Positions 1-9,447 of a stretch of 64,000 bases of DNA are shown piece after piece. A program made the translations under genes and the position numbers. Under the pieces are notes generated by a model. That model was not told the origin of the DNA. It was given only the letters and a program-made list of their open reading frames with translations, and did not search any database. This DNA comes from Ruminococcaceae bacterium BL-4 (GTDB lineage: Bacteria; Bacillota; Clostridia; Oscillospirales; Acutalibacteraceae). The stretch is taken from the NCBI GenBank assembly GCA_902809935.1, contig LR778134.1, positions 186,001 to 250,000 of the forward strand. The letters run 5' to 3'. How positions within the stretch are numbered: position 1 is the first letter of the stretch; each line of letters starts with the position of its first letter.

Positions 1-31
1 AAAGAGTTTATCATAAAAAAGAGGTTTTATC

Positions 32-682
32 ATGTACCCTTATCGAAAAGCATTAATTGAGGCCGGAAAAACGCTCCTTCATTCCGGATTAACGGTGGAA
101 ACATGGGGGAATTTGAGTCTCCGTAATCCGGAAAGCGGTCTCATTTATTTAACTCCAAGCGGAATGGATTATGAAACCTGCACAGAAGAAGATATTGTTG
201 TGCTTTTTCCGGATGGCAGAATTTCTTCCGGGACTAGAAAACCTTCCGTCGAAAAGGATCTGCATCTCGCAATTTATCGCACCCGACCAAAAATCAATGC
301 GATTATTCATACGCATCCGATTTATTCGACGATTTTTTCTTGTATTGGAGAACCAATTCCGCTTTTTCTTGACGAAGCCGCGCAGGCACTCAGTACCCCA
401 GTAAAAGTATGTCCTTATGCGCTGCCGGGAAGTAAAGAACTCGCTAAAGCTTGCGCAAGCGCGCTCTCTCATGGAGAAAACGCCTGCCTTCTAAAATCAC
501 ACGGTGCAGTCTGCATTGGCCGCACACAGAAAGAAGCATTCAAAACAGCCAAAGTCCTCGAAATGACAGCTGAAATCTATTGGCGTATCCGTGCAATCGG
601 AAAAATGCCAGATCCACTCAGCCCCAAAGCCATTGCTTATATGCGCGATTTTGCACTTCATCGTTATGGACAGGAAAAGTGA
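32..682 (+). CDS. class II aldolase/adducin family protein
   Basis: Probable Zn-dependent aldolase of the L-fuculose-phosphate/ribulose-phosphate aldolase family, cytosolic, 216 residues, which is the usual size. The zinc site is visible: His93 and His95 in the IIHTHP motif and His157 in LLKSHGAV; Glu75 sits where the family has its catalytic Glu. An AGAGG ribosome site lies about 10 bases before the ATG. Substrate cannot be assigned because no sugar kinase or isomerase gene is adjacent; methylthioribulose-phosphate dehydratase is a possible alternative within the same fold. Confidence 0.85.
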   Translation: MYPYRKALIEAGKTLLHSGLTVETWGNLSLRNPESGLIYLTPSGMDYETCTEEDIVVLFPDGRISSGTRKPSVEKDLHLAIYRTRPKINAIIHTHPIYSTIFSCIGEPIPLFLDEAAQALSTPVKVCPYALPGSKELAKACASALSHGENACLLKSHGAVCIGRTQKEAFKTAKVLEMTAEIYWRIRAIGKMPDPLSPKAIAYMRDFALHRYGQEK

Positions 683-689
683 AAAGTTT

Positions 690-2081
690 TTAGCCGGCTT
701 TTTTTGATGGTTCCATAATCGTACCCAATTTTAATTCTTTGATTGTCTTCCCACAGACCGGGATTGCCAACAATGCTGTACAAAAGTCGGAAGCCGGTTG
801 ACAAATCTGGATTCCAAAAAGGCCAAAATGCGGTACTAGAATTGCCAGAAGCGGAAGGAAAAACAATCCCTGACGGGCAAGTGCCATAATCGTTGCACGC
901 ACAGATTGACCGATAACCTGCTGCATCATATTACCTAAAGAAATCCATGATAGAAGCGGCAAGGCAACACATTGTGCCTTAAGAGCCAGCGCTCCGATTT
1001 CGATAACCTGCGGATCATCTCTCCGAAACAGCATCACAATCTGCGGTGCCAAAGCAAAACACAAAACACTAAGGCAGAGCATGATAATGGTGCCAATCCG
1101 CACACAGAACCAAAAGCCTTTTAAAACTCTATCAAATCGCTTTGCACCATAATTAAACCCGCAAACCGGCTGAAATCCTTGGCCGAAACCAATAACGGCT
1201 GAGCCGGTAAAGTTTGAAATACGCATAACAATGGACATAGCAGCGATTGCTGCATCTCCATAGGTACCAGCCGCAAAATTAAGACAGATTGTTGCAATAC
1301 TTGCAAGGATTTGACGACAAAGGGATGGAAATCCGCCTTGAAAGATACCATTCAGATATTTGGCATTGGGGGTAAATTTATGAAAATGGATCCGCAGATT
1401 TCCCTTTTGAAAAGTTCCTGCTACCAAAAGTGCGCAGCTGACCGCCTGACTCAACATCGTCGCAAATCCCGCTCCTCCGATTCCCATATGGAATACAAAA
1501 ATACAAAGCGGATCAAGAGCCACATTCAAGACTCCGCCGGTCATGATCCCAATCATGGAATAAAGTGCGCGTCCTTGAAAGCGCAGCTGATTATTTAGGG
1601 TAAGAGAAGCTACCATCCAAGGTGTACCAATCAAAATATACTGCAAATACTCGCAGGCATACGGAAGAATGGTTTCGGTAGAGCCAAGCGCCCATGCAAG
1701 CGGTTTTAAAAAAATGAGTCCTAATGTCCCGACCATCGCTCCGCAGATTGCTGCGGAAAAAACGCCGGTTGTCACCATTCTAGACGCATCCTCAAAGTCT
1801 TTTGCTCCAAGCCGTCTGGAAATATAGCTACCCGAACCCTGTCCGAAGAAAAATCCCAGCGCCTGAATAATCGCCATCATTGAAAATGCGACTCCGACAG
1901 CTCCCGTTGCGCTGGTTCCAATCTGTCCTACAAAATAGGTATCAGCCATATTATAGACACTTGTAACCAGCATACTGCAAATTGTCGGTATTGCTAATTT
2001 GCAAATTAAGCGATCGACCGGCGTCTTTATCATTCGATCAAACTTTTCTTCCTGCGCTTCTACCTGTAAACTCATTTGCAT
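690..2081 (-). CDS. MATE family multidrug/Na+ antiporter
   Basis: Integral membrane exporter of the MATE family, 463 residues with about twelve hydrophobic segments in two related halves. The N-terminal PVDRLICKLAIPTI segment and the YFVGQIG motif after the first helix are typical of bacterial NorM/DinF-like MATE proteins, which extrude cationic drugs or metabolites in exchange for Na+ or H+. It converges with the aldolase gene, leaving only 7 bp between stop codons, and diverges from the next gene. Substrate unknown. Confidence 0.9.
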   Translation of the reverse strand: MQMSLQVEAQEEKFDRMIKTPVDRLICKLAIPTICSMLVTSVYNMADTYFVGQIGTSATGAVGVAFSMMAIIQALGFFFGQGSGSYISRRLGAKDFEDASRMVTTGVFSAAICGAMVGTLGLIFLKPLAWALGSTETILPYACEYLQYILIGTPWMVASLTLNNQLRFQGRALYSMIGIMTGGVLNVALDPLCIFVFHMGIGGAGFATMLSQAVSCALLVAGTFQKGNLRIHFHKFTPNAKYLNGIFQGGFPSLCRQILASIATICLNFAAGTYGDAAIAAMSIVMRISNFTGSAVIGFGQGFQPVCGFNYGAKRFDRVLKGFWFCVRIGTIIMLCLSVLCFALAPQIVMLFRRDDPQVIEIGALALKAQCVALPLLSWISLGNMMQQVIGQSVRATIMALARQGLFFLPLLAILVPHFGLFGIQICQPASDFCTALLAIPVCGKTIKELKLGTIMEPSKKAG

Positions 2082-2144
2082 TACTCCTACTATATAATCT
2101 AAATTCTAAATTTTTTCGATTGAAAGAGGGTCTTTTCCATAAAT

Positions 2145-2846
2145 ATGATACAAATTCGTCACAAAGATGGTTCTCTTTCCTTTTTCGGAAACCAAGCCTG
2201 GCTTAAAAGTTCTCCCCTTATTTCTCAAAGGCGGGCTGATATTCTCAGCAAATCAGGCTGTGGGCTTGTTTCTATGGGAGATTTTCTCCTATTATTGACT
2301 AAAAATGGTCTTTTGCCGGAAACCCCTCTTACCGAAAAAGTCTCCTTTATTAAAAATGATTGGATTGAAGAAAAAGAGTATCTCTCTTTCTTACTGCTGT
2401 TGTATCGACTTTATCTTCCCATTTTCCCAAAAATCGGTGTTCAAAGTCCCATACTTTCTCACGCAGTCAATCACTATGCTGAAAGTTACCATCTTTCGCT
2501 CCACACACATTGGGAAACCACACAAACTGCCTTTTTAAATGCTCTCGAAGCACTTCTTAAAGAAGGCCGCCCCTCTATCGTTGAAGTCGGCCAAAATTTT
2601 CCCAATCCGTTTGGGGGGCATTCCATCCCCTTCTATTCCTTTAAAAATGGTGATTTTATCCCATTTGATCGGCTTTGTTCTCACTTTCTGTTATTTCTCG
2701 GTGATCAAATCATCTCTCCCAAAGGACATTTTCTGCATGCAGCCTCATGGGGAAAAGAAGGATATTTTTGTCTGGAAAAATTTTTGCAATATAATCGCCG
2801 CTACAGTGGATTTTGGTTTGGAAATATCATGTCTTACTCCCTTTAA
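2145..2846 (+). CDS. conserved hypothetical, papain-like Cys/His pattern
   Basis: 233-residue protein without signal peptide or clear membrane segments, not recognised. A Cys in SGCGLVSMGDFLL (about residues 37-49) and a His in GGHSIPFY (about residues 165-172) resemble the Cys and His boxes of papain-like/C39-type peptidases, where Cys lies near the start of a helix and His begins a strand. This is an inference from pattern only; order and spacing fit, but no family was confirmed. It is transcribed divergently from the MATE gene and converges with deoB across a shared hairpin. Confidence 0.6.
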   Translation: MIQIRHKDGSLSFFGNQAWLKSSPLISQRRADILSKSGCGLVSMGDFLLLLTKNGLLPETPLTEKVSFIKNDWIEEKEYLSFLLLLYRLYLPIFPKIGVQSPILSHAVNHYAESYHLSLHTHWETTQTAFLNALEALLKEGRPSIVEVGQNFPNPFGGHSIPFYSFKNGDFIPFDRLCSHFLLFLGDQIISPKGHFLHAASWGKEGYFCLEKFLQYNRRYSGFWFGNIMSYSL

Positions 2847-2855
2847 AAAATAAGG

Positions 2856-2890
2856 AAGTCCCGCTTTTAGAATAATCAGCGGGATTTCTT
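2856..2890. terminator. bidirectional terminator between convergent genes
   Basis: An 8-bp stem (GTCCCGCT pairing with AGCGGGAT, one G-U) with an A-rich left flank and a T-rich right flank lies between the ends of two convergent genes, so it can stop transcription from both sides. Confidence 0.75.
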
Positions 2891-2901
2891 TCTTTCTTAT
2901 T

Positions 2902-4056
2902 CTATTTAAGAAACGAAGTTCCTGCTACCAGTGATCCACATTCCAAGAATTTCGTGACAGTTGCACCAATATCCGCATAAGTCTCCCGAATGCCAAGATC
3001 CATATTTGCAGGTACAGATGCACCCACCGCCAAAATCGGGATATATTCTCTCGTGTGGTCAGTTCCCTTCCACGTTGGATCACAGCCATGATCTGCAGTG
3101 ATGATCAAAAGGTCATGATCACTCATCTTTGCGCGAATTTGGGGCAAACGATGATCAAATGCCATCAGCGCATCTGCATATCCCTGCACATTGCGGCGAT
3201 GGCCATATTTCATATCATAATCCACAAGATTAGTATAAATCAACCCTTCCTCATAGCGTCCCATCATCTGCAGTGTTTTTTCGATTCCATCTGCATTATC
3301 AACCGTATGAACACTCTCGGTAAAACCACGGCCCGCAAAAATATCGGAAATCTTTCCAACGGCAATGCTGGGCAGCCCTGCTTTTTTCACAAGATCTGGC
3401 ACTGTTACCCCCATTGGCTCCAAAGAAAAATCACGACGATTAGGAGTCCTCACAAAATGACCCGGCTCTCCGATAAATGGGCGCGCAATGATTCTGCCAA
3501 CGCCGAGCGGTCCCTGCATCATCTTACGTGCAATTTTACAAATAGAATATAACTCCGAAAGCGGAATCACTTTTTCGTGTGCTGCAATCTGCAAAACACT
3601 ATCCGCAGAAGTATAGACGATCAGCTTTCCGGTTTTTAACTGCTCGGCTCCCAGCTCCTCAATAATGGCCGTACCAGAGTCCGCCTTATTTCCTAAGATG
3701 CCGCGTCCGCAGGCTTTCTCAAACCCTTCGATAAATTCGCTTGGAAAACCATTTGGAAAAGTCGGGAACTTCTGTTTTGTAATCACACCGGCCATCTCCC
3801 AATGCCCTGCTGTGGTATCTTTTCCGGCGGACTGCTCTTTGGCTCTGCCAAAAGCACCCTCTGACGGCAGATCATTTCTTAGGTGAGGAGTCGGAAAAAA
3901 CTTTCCCAGTCCCATTTTTTCAAGATTGGGCAAAGAAAAATTTTTTGCATTCTGTGCAATGTGCAAAAGTGTATTAGCGCCTTCATCTCCATAATCTGCA
4001 GCGTCCGGCAAAGACCCCGCTCCAAAACTATCTAAAACAATCCAGATTGCCCTCAT
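2902..4056 (-). CDS. deoB: phosphopentomutase
   Basis: Converts ribose-1-phosphate and deoxyribose-1-phosphate to the 5-phosphates in nucleoside salvage; Mn-dependent cytosolic enzyme of the alkaline phosphatase superfamily. The 384-residue length is normal. Visible motifs are the N-terminal metal-binding DSFGAGSLPDAADYGD, GKDTTAGHWEM around the phosphorylated Thr, and the C-terminal ITADHGCDPTW and DHTREY metal ligands. It stands alone, not next to deoA/deoC/punA. A GGAGGAACC-like ribosome site precedes the ATG. Confidence 0.97.
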   Translation of the reverse strand: MRAIWIVLDSFGAGSLPDAADYGDEGANTLLHIAQNAKNFSLPNLEKMGLGKFFPTPHLRNDLPSEGAFGRAKEQSAGKDTTAGHWEMAGVITKQKFPTFPNGFPSEFIEGFEKACGRGILGNKADSGTAIIEELGAEQLKTGKLIVYTSADSVLQIAAHEKVIPLSELYSICKIARKMMQGPLGVGRIIARPFIGEPGHFVRTPNRRDFSLEPMGVTVPDLVKKAGLPSIAVGKISDIFAGRGFTESVHTVDNADGIEKTLQMMGRYEEGLIYTNLVDYDMKYGHRRNVQGYADALMAFDHRLPQIRAKMSDHDLLIITADHGCDPTWKGTDHTREYIPILAVGASVPANMDLGIRETYADIGATVTKFLECGSLVAGTSFLK

Positions 4057-4224
4057 TTTGGGTTCCTCCTTCTGAATATTTTTCCTTCTTTTTAATTATC
4101 GCATTATTGATGAATTTTTTCAAGAGAAAGACGAATTCTCAAACGAATCCTCCAAAAATGCTATAAAAACCGATTCTTTCAAAAAAATCTTTCTTTTTCT
4201 CTTCCCAAAACAAGAAAAGTTCGA

Positions 4225-4263
4225 TATAATAAGTTTTGGACAATTATCATGATAGCATGATAA
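4225..4263 (+). promoter_or_regulatory. promoter -10 and operator-like inverted repeat
   Basis: TATAAT at 4225-4230 is followed by a perfect 8-bp inverted repeat, TTATCATG-ATAG-CATGATAA (4244-4263). The repeat starts about where transcription should begin, 58 bp before the transporter gene. It could be a repressor operator or a 5' mRNA hairpin; the -35 region is weak. Confidence 0.5.
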
Positions 4264-4320
4264 AGTGAAAAAGTGAATTACTGAATATTTTCAGCTCAGA
4301 AATTTAGGAGGATTTACAAA

Positions 4321-5133
4321 ATGAAAAAGATACTTTCTTTGGTACTCGCGACCGCTACCGTAATGGCGTTGTCCGCTTGCGGCAGTAGTTCCAATAGTTC
4401 TGCATCAACGGCGGCTTCTTCTGCGGCTGCTTCTACAGCAAGCAAAGACACCTTAGTTTTAGGCTGCGATGTCAATTTTGCACCGATGGGATTTAAAGAT
4501 GGAGACAATGTCGTTGGTTTTGATATTGATCTTGCAAAGGCAGTTATTGAGGACAAGATGGGCAAAAAGCTTGTGATTCAGCCCATCGACTGGAGCTCCA
4601 AAGAAGCAGAACTCGATACTGGAAAAGTGGACCTGCTTTGGAACGGCCTGACCATCACTGATGAACGCAAAGAAAAAATGTGTTTCTCAAAGCCCTATAT
4701 GGAAAACAAACAGGTAATTGTCGTCAAGAAAGGTTCCGACATTAAAAACAAAGCCGATCTCAATGGCAAAAATGTCGTCATGCAAAAGGAATCCACGGCA
4801 GTTGATGCTTGGAAAGACGCCGGAATTACCGCGAATGTAACAGAGCTCAAAGACAACGTTCTGTGCCTGAATGAAATTTCTACCGGACGTGCAGACGCTG
4901 CCATTATGGATTCAGTCGTTGCCAATTATTATCTTGCCAAGCAAGCCGATCAGTATCCTTTCGTCATTCTTGATGATTCTCTTGCAAATGAGCTTTACGG
5001 AGTTGCTGTAAAAAAAGGAAACGAAGCTCTCATGGAAGAAATTCAGAAAGCACTTGACGAGACAATCAGCGATGGAACCGCTGCAAAGATTGCAACCAAC
5101 TGGTTCGGCTCTGATACGATGTACAAAGGCTGA
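4321..5133 (+). CDS. polar amino-acid ABC transporter, substrate-binding lipoprotein
   Basis: Extracellular solute receptor of the SBP_bac_3 family, 270 residues. It has a lipoprotein signal with lipobox LSAC at Cys20, then a Ser/Ala-rich linker. LVLGCDVNFAPMGFKD and GFDIDLAKAV are the classic start of the family, and DLLWNGLTITDERKE matches its hinge region. It leads a three-gene transporter cluster with the permease and ATPase below. Substrate is probably a polar amino acid such as cystine, glutamine or histidine; the exact one cannot be told. Ribosome site TTAGGAGGATT precedes the ATG. Confidence 0.93.
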   Translation: MKKILSLVLATATVMALSACGSSSNSSASTAASSAAASTASKDTLVLGCDVNFAPMGFKDGDNVVGFDIDLAKAVIEDKMGKKLVIQPIDWSSKEAELDTGKVDLLWNGLTITDERKEKMCFSKPYMENKQVIVVKKGSDIKNKADLNGKNVVMQKESTAVDAWKDAGITANVTELKDNVLCLNEISTGRADAAIMDSVVANYYLAKQADQYPFVILDDSLANELYGVAVKKGNEALMEEIQKALDETISDGTAAKIATNWFGSDTMYKG

Positions 5134-5159
5134 TTTTTTAGATCCATTAAAAAGCGCTG

Positions 5160-5185
5160 AAAGGCTGCGATATCGCGGCCTTTTT
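5160..5185 (+). terminator. intercistronic attenuating hairpin
   Basis: A GC-rich imperfect stem (AAAGGC...GCCTTTTT around GCGATATCGC) with a T run lies between the binding-protein gene and the permease gene. It probably stops part of the transcripts so the receptor is made in excess, a common layout for ABC transporters. Confidence 0.65.
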
Positions 5186-5212
5186 CCATCTTATTTTTTA
5201 GGAGGTTCTTTC

Positions 5213-5863
5213 ATGGACTTTTCCGTCATGTTCCAACAACTATGCAAGGGATCTTTGGTAACCATGCAGCTTTTTATCATTGTACTCCCGTTATCTTTAA
5301 TCCTCGGCATTTTGGTGATGCTTGGTGTTCGCTGTTCGATTAAGCCAGTTCGTTGGCTTTTTGAATTTTACATCTATATTCTTCGCGGAACACCTTTGCT
5401 TCTGCAGATGCTGATCTTATTTTACGGGCTTTATTACATACCGGGAATCGGCCCTCATTTAGTCATTACAAGCCGTTCATTTGCCTGTACACTAGCGTTC
5501 ACCTTAAACTATGCCGCTTATTTTGCTGAAATTTTCCGCGGCGGACTTTTAGCGGTTGACCCCGGGCAGTACGAAGCTTCTAAAGTACTTGGCCTTTCCA
5601 AAAGTCAAATGTATCTGCATGTTGTTTTTCCGCAAATGTTCCGGGTTGCACTGCCTTCTACCGCAAATGAAACGATCACGCTTGTAAAAGACACTTCGCT
5701 GATTTTTGCGCTCGGAATTGAAGAGCTGCTGCAGAATGCCACCAACATTGTCAACTCTCAGGCAACCTTTGTCCCCTATGTTTTTGCCGCTATCTTCTAT
5801 TTGGTTCTGACCACTATTCCATCTGTTATTTTCAAAAAACTAGAAAAGAAATTTAATTTTTAA
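5213..5863 (+). CDS. polar amino-acid ABC transporter permease
   Basis: Inner-membrane subunit of the HisM/GlnP type, 216 residues and about five membrane helices. The EAA loop [22 protein letters not shown] that docks onto the ATPase is present, as is RGTPLLLQ in the first half. I chose the ATG at 5213 because GGAGG ends 7 bases before it; a longer open frame upstream overlaps the previous gene and has no matching family sequence. Operon with the neighbouring receptor and ATPase. Confidence 0.93.
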   Translation: MDFSVMFQQLCKGSLVTMQLFIIVLPLSLILGILVMLGVRCSIKPVRWLFEFYIYILRGTPLLLQMLILFYGLYYIPGIGPHLVITSRSFACTLAFTLNYAAYFAEIFRGGLLAVDPGQYEASKVLGLSKSQMYLHVVFPQMFRVALPSTANETITLVKDTSLIFALGIEELLQNATNIVNSQATFVPYVFAAIFYLVLTTIPSVIFKKLEKKFNF

Positions 5864-5873
5864 GGAGGAAACA

Positions 5874-6629
5874 ATGATGCCTGTTTTAAAAGCAAAAAAT
5901 CTAAAAAAATCTTTTGGCGATCTTTGCGTTCTCCGGGATATTTCCTTTGAAGTGGAAAAAGGAGAAGTTGTCGCTGTAATCGGACCATCCGGCGGTGGAA
6001 AATCTACGTTGCTTCGCTCACTGATCGACCTCGAAAAAATAGACGGCGGTTCTATCTGGATTGACGAAGATCCTTTAGTAGAAAATGGAGTTTACCGAAA
6101 ACCTTCTGAAATTATGGCAGCAACGGAAAAAACCGGAATGGTTTTTCAGCATTTTAATCTTTTCCCTCATTTGACTGTTCGAAAGAATCTTGAACTTGCA
6201 CCAAAGCTTGTGAAAAAACAGGATTCTAAAATCACTGCCGATGATTGTTCCCTGTATCTCAATAAAGTTGGGCTCTCGGAAAAAGCCAACAGCTATCCAC
6301 GTGAACTTTCCGGCGGACAGAAGCAGCGGGTGGCGATTGCCCGTGCACTGATGATGCACCCCGATATTTTATTGTTTGACGAACCAACTTCTGCATTGGA
6401 CCCGGAATTGACCGTTGAAGTACTCGACACCATGAAGCAGCTCGCCCGTGACAGTATGACCATGATCGTAGTCACTCACGAGATGAGCTTTGCAAGAGAA
6501 GTCGCAAATAAAGTGATCTTTATGGATCAAGGTGTGATTTTGGAAGAGGGAACTCCTGAACAGATTTTTTCCCATCCAACACAGCCTCGCACAAAAGAAT
6601 TTTTAAATAGCATTCTCAAAGGACAATAA
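5874..6629 (+). CDS. polar amino-acid ABC transporter ATP-binding protein
   Basis: Cytosolic ATPase of the GlnQ/HisP family, 251 residues. Walker [11 protein letters not shown]-loop [10 protein letters not shown], signature [15 protein letters not shown], Walker [13 protein letters not shown] and the switch His in VVTHEM are all intact. It follows the permease by 10 bp with its own AAGGAGG site. Two ATG codons are adjacent (5874 and 5877); the first has the better spacing. Confidence 0.95.
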   Translation: MMPVLKAKNLKKSFGDLCVLRDISFEVEKGEVVAVIGPSGGGKSTLLRSLIDLEKIDGGSIWIDEDPLVENGVYRKPSEIMAATEKTGMVFQHFNLFPHLTVRKNLELAPKLVKKQDSKITADDCSLYLNKVGLSEKANSYPRELSGGQKQRVAIARALMMHPDILLFDEPTSALDPELTVEVLDTMKQLARDSMTMIVVTHEMSFAREVANKVIFMDQGVILEEGTPEQIFSHPTQPRTKEFLNSILKGQ

Positions 6630-6636
6630 TTATTTT

Positions 6637-6680
6637 CAAAAAGGGTGTGATTTTCGATCGAAAATCACACCCTTTTTTTG
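6637..6680. terminator. strong terminator hairpin
   Basis: A long, perfect stem (AGGGTGTGATTTTCGATCG and its complement, folding at CGATCG) ends in a T run. It closes the amino-acid transporter operon and, because the other side is A-rich, could also serve the opposite strand gene at 6703-7119. Confidence 0.9.
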
Positions 6681-6702
6681 TTTGAAATTTACTTTTCGCT
6701 CT

Positions 6703-7119
6703 TTAATTAATTAAATCCATCGTCTCACAATCAAGCACTTTCGCAATACGTCCTAAAATAGCTGTGCCGACCTCTACTTCATAGGTCTCCCACTGATACA
6801 CTTCCATTAACGTAACTCCCAGCGCATCTGCCAGTTCCTGACGGGTCATTCCCATCTCTTCGCGCCGCTGCGTAATCCGACGGCTGCGCTCCAAAAGATA
6901 AGCCTTTCGATTTTTACGGTCTACTAAAACCGGCTTTCCATTATGTTCTTCCAATGTACAGGGGAGTTCTCCTATAATTTGAGGTCCGTCTTTTGTCTCT
7001 TCCACATGATATCCTTTTGGAAGATCATATGGTCTTCCCCCATCATCATTTCCTTCCGGATCTGCAGTCAGTTTAAAAGTCGGCTTTTCCCCGTCATAAC
7101 AGTATAATATAGCTTCCAT
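6703..7119 (-). CDS. XRE-family regulator with N-terminal unknown domain
   Basis: 138-residue DNA-binding protein. The C-terminal half holds a helix-turn-helix of the XRE type (MTRQELADALGVTLMEVYQWE, about residues 94-114 read as two helices). The N-terminal 75 residues are acidic and Tyr/Gly-rich with no recognised fold, an arrangement seen in small Clostridia regulators. It lies between two transporter operons and faces the second; whether it controls either is unknown. Confidence 0.75.
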   Translation of the reverse strand: MEAILYCYDGEKPTFKLTADPEGNDDGGRPYDLPKGYHVEETKDGPQIIGELPCTLEEHNGKPVLVDRKNRKAYLLERSRRITQRREEMGMTRQELADALGVTLMEVYQWETYEVEVGTAILGRIAKVLDCETMDLIN

Positions 7120-7212
7120 TCCGGTTCCTCCGATTTGTTTTTTTCTATTATAACACGGCTTTTTACGCTTTTTTAAAAAATTCTTCTATTTTAATAGATT
7201 TTCGATTTTCTA

Positions 7213-7241
7213 TTGACATCAGTCTGCTTTCCTTGTAAAAT
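7213..7241 (+). promoter_or_regulatory. sigma-A type promoter
   Basis: TTGACA (7213-7218), 17-bp spacer, TAAAAT (7236-7241). This near-consensus promoter lies 70 bp before the transporter gene at 7311, so the leader is roughly 60 bases. No T-box or riboswitch motif is evident in that leader. Confidence 0.8.
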
Positions 7242-7310
7242 ACTACTATTAATCGTTGCTTTAAAGCATTAAACGGTTTAACTACTAAAAGTGATAGAGG
7301 AGGAACCAAC

Positions 7311-8339
7311 ATGAAAAAGTTTCATAAGATTTTAGCTGGCATGATGGTTGCAGTATGTGCTGTTTCGATGACGGCATGCGGAGGAAGTTCCAGCAGTTCT
7401 GCTACCACTTCCGGCACTGCTGCTTCAACTGCGAGCGGTAAAACTTATACAATTGGAGTTGCACAATTGATGACTCATCCTGCGATGGATGCTTCTCTCA
7501 AGGGATTTAAAGAAGCGCTTGAAGACGAAGGCTTTAAAGAGGGCGTAAACGTTACTTACGATGTACAGAATGCTCAGGGGGAACAATCGAACTGTGCAAC
7601 AATCGCCAACACGTTTGCCAACAAAAAACCGGATCTAGTCCTTGCCATTGCTACTCCTGCGGCACAGGCTGTTGCAAAGGTCATTACAGATACACCGGTC
7701 CTTATTACAGCAGTTACTGATCCGGCGGAATCAAAATTGGTCGCTTCCAACGAAGCACCTGGGAAAAATGTTTCCGGAACCAGCGATAAAACGCCGGTTA
7801 AAGAACAGATTGATCTAATTAAAGAAATTGTTCCGAATGTTGAAACGATCGGAATTATGTATTGCTCCAGTGAATCAAACAGCCAGATTCAGGCAGGCTG
7901 GGCTAAAGATGCCTGCGATGCTCTGGGAATTAAGTCTCAAGAATTTACGGTTTCCAATTCCAATGAAATTCAGCAAGTAGCACAGTCCATGGTTGGAAAA
8001 GTGCAGGCAGTCTACATTCCAACTGATAATATGTTGGCCTCCGGAATGAAAAACGTAGCAGCAATTACCAACGAAAATAAACTGCCCGTTATCGTCGGCG
8101 AAAGCGGCATGGTTTCTAACGGAGGGTTGTGCACTGTTGGTATTAATTATGAAGAACTCGGCAAACAGACAGGTAAAATGGCGGCAAAGGTTTTGCGCGG
8201 TGAAGCAAAGATCGGTGAAATGCCTATTGAATACCAGGAAAATTACGATATTTCCTACAACAGCGCTACTGCAAAGCTGCTCGGTATTACGCTGCCCGAA
8301 AAGATCACAAAAGGGCAAGATGTCTCCAGTGCTTCTTAA
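7311..8339 (+). CDS. ABC transporter substrate-binding lipoprotein (TrpX/BMP-like)
   Basis: 342-residue extracellular receptor with lipobox MTAC at about Cys23 and a Ser/Thr-rich linker. The body (YTIGVAQLMTHPAMDASLKGF, ...DLVLAIATPAAQAV, ...PVLITAVTDPAESKLV) matches the ABC_sub_bind family that includes tryptophan/tyrosine receptors of Gram-positive bacteria. First gene of a three-gene cluster with a permease and ATPase. Ligand probably an aromatic amino acid, inferred from family only. Confidence 0.9.
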   Translation: MKKFHKILAGMMVAVCAVSMTACGGSSSSSATTSGTAASTASGKTYTIGVAQLMTHPAMDASLKGFKEALEDEGFKEGVNVTYDVQNAQGEQSNCATIANTFANKKPDLVLAIATPAAQAVAKVITDTPVLITAVTDPAESKLVASNEAPGKNVSGTSDKTPVKEQIDLIKEIVPNVETIGIMYCSSESNSQIQAGWAKDACDALGIKSQEFTVSNSNEIQQVAQSMVGKVQAVYIPTDNMLASGMKNVAAITNENKLPVIVGESGMVSNGGLCTVGINYEELGKQTGKMAAKVLRGEAKIGEMPIEYQENYDISYNSATAKLLGITLPEKITKGQDVSSAS

Positions 8340-8362
8340 CATACAGAAAAACTAGATCTGCA

Positions 8363-8396
8363 CTTTCGGGCGGTGGGGAAACTCACCGCCCGAAAG
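8363..8396 (+). repeat. intercistronic stem-loop
   Basis: A perfect 13-bp GC-rich stem (CTTTCGGGCGGTG with its complement) without a T tail lies between receptor and permease genes. Lacking the T run it is more likely an mRNA-stabilising hairpin than a terminator. Confidence 0.7.
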
Positions 8397-8429
8397 CGCA
8401 AAAAATCAATGATATCGGGGTTATAGAAT

Positions 8430-9434
8430 ATGGATATTTCAAACTTACTGGGTGCCGTTCACGGCGCAGCCGCGCAGGGGATTTTATGGGGCATCATGAC
8501 TTTAGGCGTTTACATTACCTTTCGGGTACTGGATTTTGCCGATCTGACGGTAGATGGTTCTTTCGCAACCGGCGGTGCAATTTCCGCCATTTTAACTGCA
8601 AAGGGCATGAACCCGTTTTTGTCACTTTTGATGGCACTTTTAGGTGGAATGGTCTGCGGATTTTTAACAGGTTTTCTCAATACCAAAATGAAAATCCCGG
8701 GGATCTTAGCCGGCATTCTTACTATGACTGCTCTTTATTCCATCAACCTGCACATTATGGGAGAAAAGGCAAATATTCCGCTTTTAGGCGTTGATACCGT
8801 TGATATGAAGGTAGAAGCAATGCTGCCCGGAGTTTCCAAATATAATTGTGAACTGCTTCTCGGCGGTATTATTGCCGCGATTATTATTGCTTTGATGTAT
8901 TGGTTTTTCGGCACCGAAATCGGCTGCTCTATCCGCGCTACCGGCAACAATCCCTACATGGTACGTTCTTTGGGCGTCAACACAGACACCATGACCATTC
9001 TGGCATTGGTTCTCTCCAATGGCCTTGTTGGTCTTTCCGGTGCCCTTGTCGCACAGGTACAGGGATTTGGTGATGTCAGCATGGGAATTGGCACCGTTGT
9101 AATCGGTCTTGCTTCTGTCATTATCGGCGAAGTATTGCTCGGACATCACCTCAGCTTTATTGCACGGCTCATCGCTATGCTGGGAGGTTCTGTTGTTTAC
9201 CGCATCATTATTGCTTTGGTCCTTTTTATGGGCCTCAAATCACAGGACATGAAACTGCTTTCTTCCATCATCGTGGCGCTGGCACTTTTCTTCCCAACAT
9301 TGAAAAAGAAAGTCCAAATATGGTCTGCACGCCGCAAAGAAAAACTTCCGCCGCCGCTTGTTCCTGACCGCGCAGTGGAAGACAGCATCGATGATTCAGA
9401 TAAAGATCCGGACGAAATCGATCAAAAAGAGTAA
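8430..9434 (+). CDS. ABC transporter permease (TrpY-like)
   Basis: Membrane subunit with about eight to nine hydrophobic segments, 334 residues, of the branched-chain/ribose-type permease family. FRVLDFADLTVDGSFATGGA near the N terminus and GCSIRATGNNPYMVRSLGVN before the docking loop are typical of the permease paired with ABC_sub_bind receptors. The C-terminal tail is charged and acidic. Operon with the genes on both sides. Confidence 0.92.
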   Translation: MDISNLLGAVHGAAAQGILWGIMTLGVYITFRVLDFADLTVDGSFATGGAISAILTAKGMNPFLSLLMALLGGMVCGFLTGFLNTKMKIPGILAGILTMTALYSINLHIMGEKANIPLLGVDTVDMKVEAMLPGVSKYNCELLLGGIIAAIIIALMYWFFGTEIGCSIRATGNNPYMVRSLGVNTDTMTILALVLSNGLVGLSGALVAQVQGFGDVSMGIGTVVIGLASVIIGEVLLGHHLSFIARLIAMLGGSVVYRIIIALVLFMGLKSQDMKLLSSIIVALALFFPTLKKKVQIWSARRKEKLPPPLVPDRAVEDSIDDSDKDPDEIDQKE

Positions 9435-9447
9435 GGAGGAATGCCAG

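Noticed and set aside
3055-3552. 165-codon plus-strand frame opposite deoB
   Set aside because: Entirely antisense to a well-conserved gene; no ribosome site.
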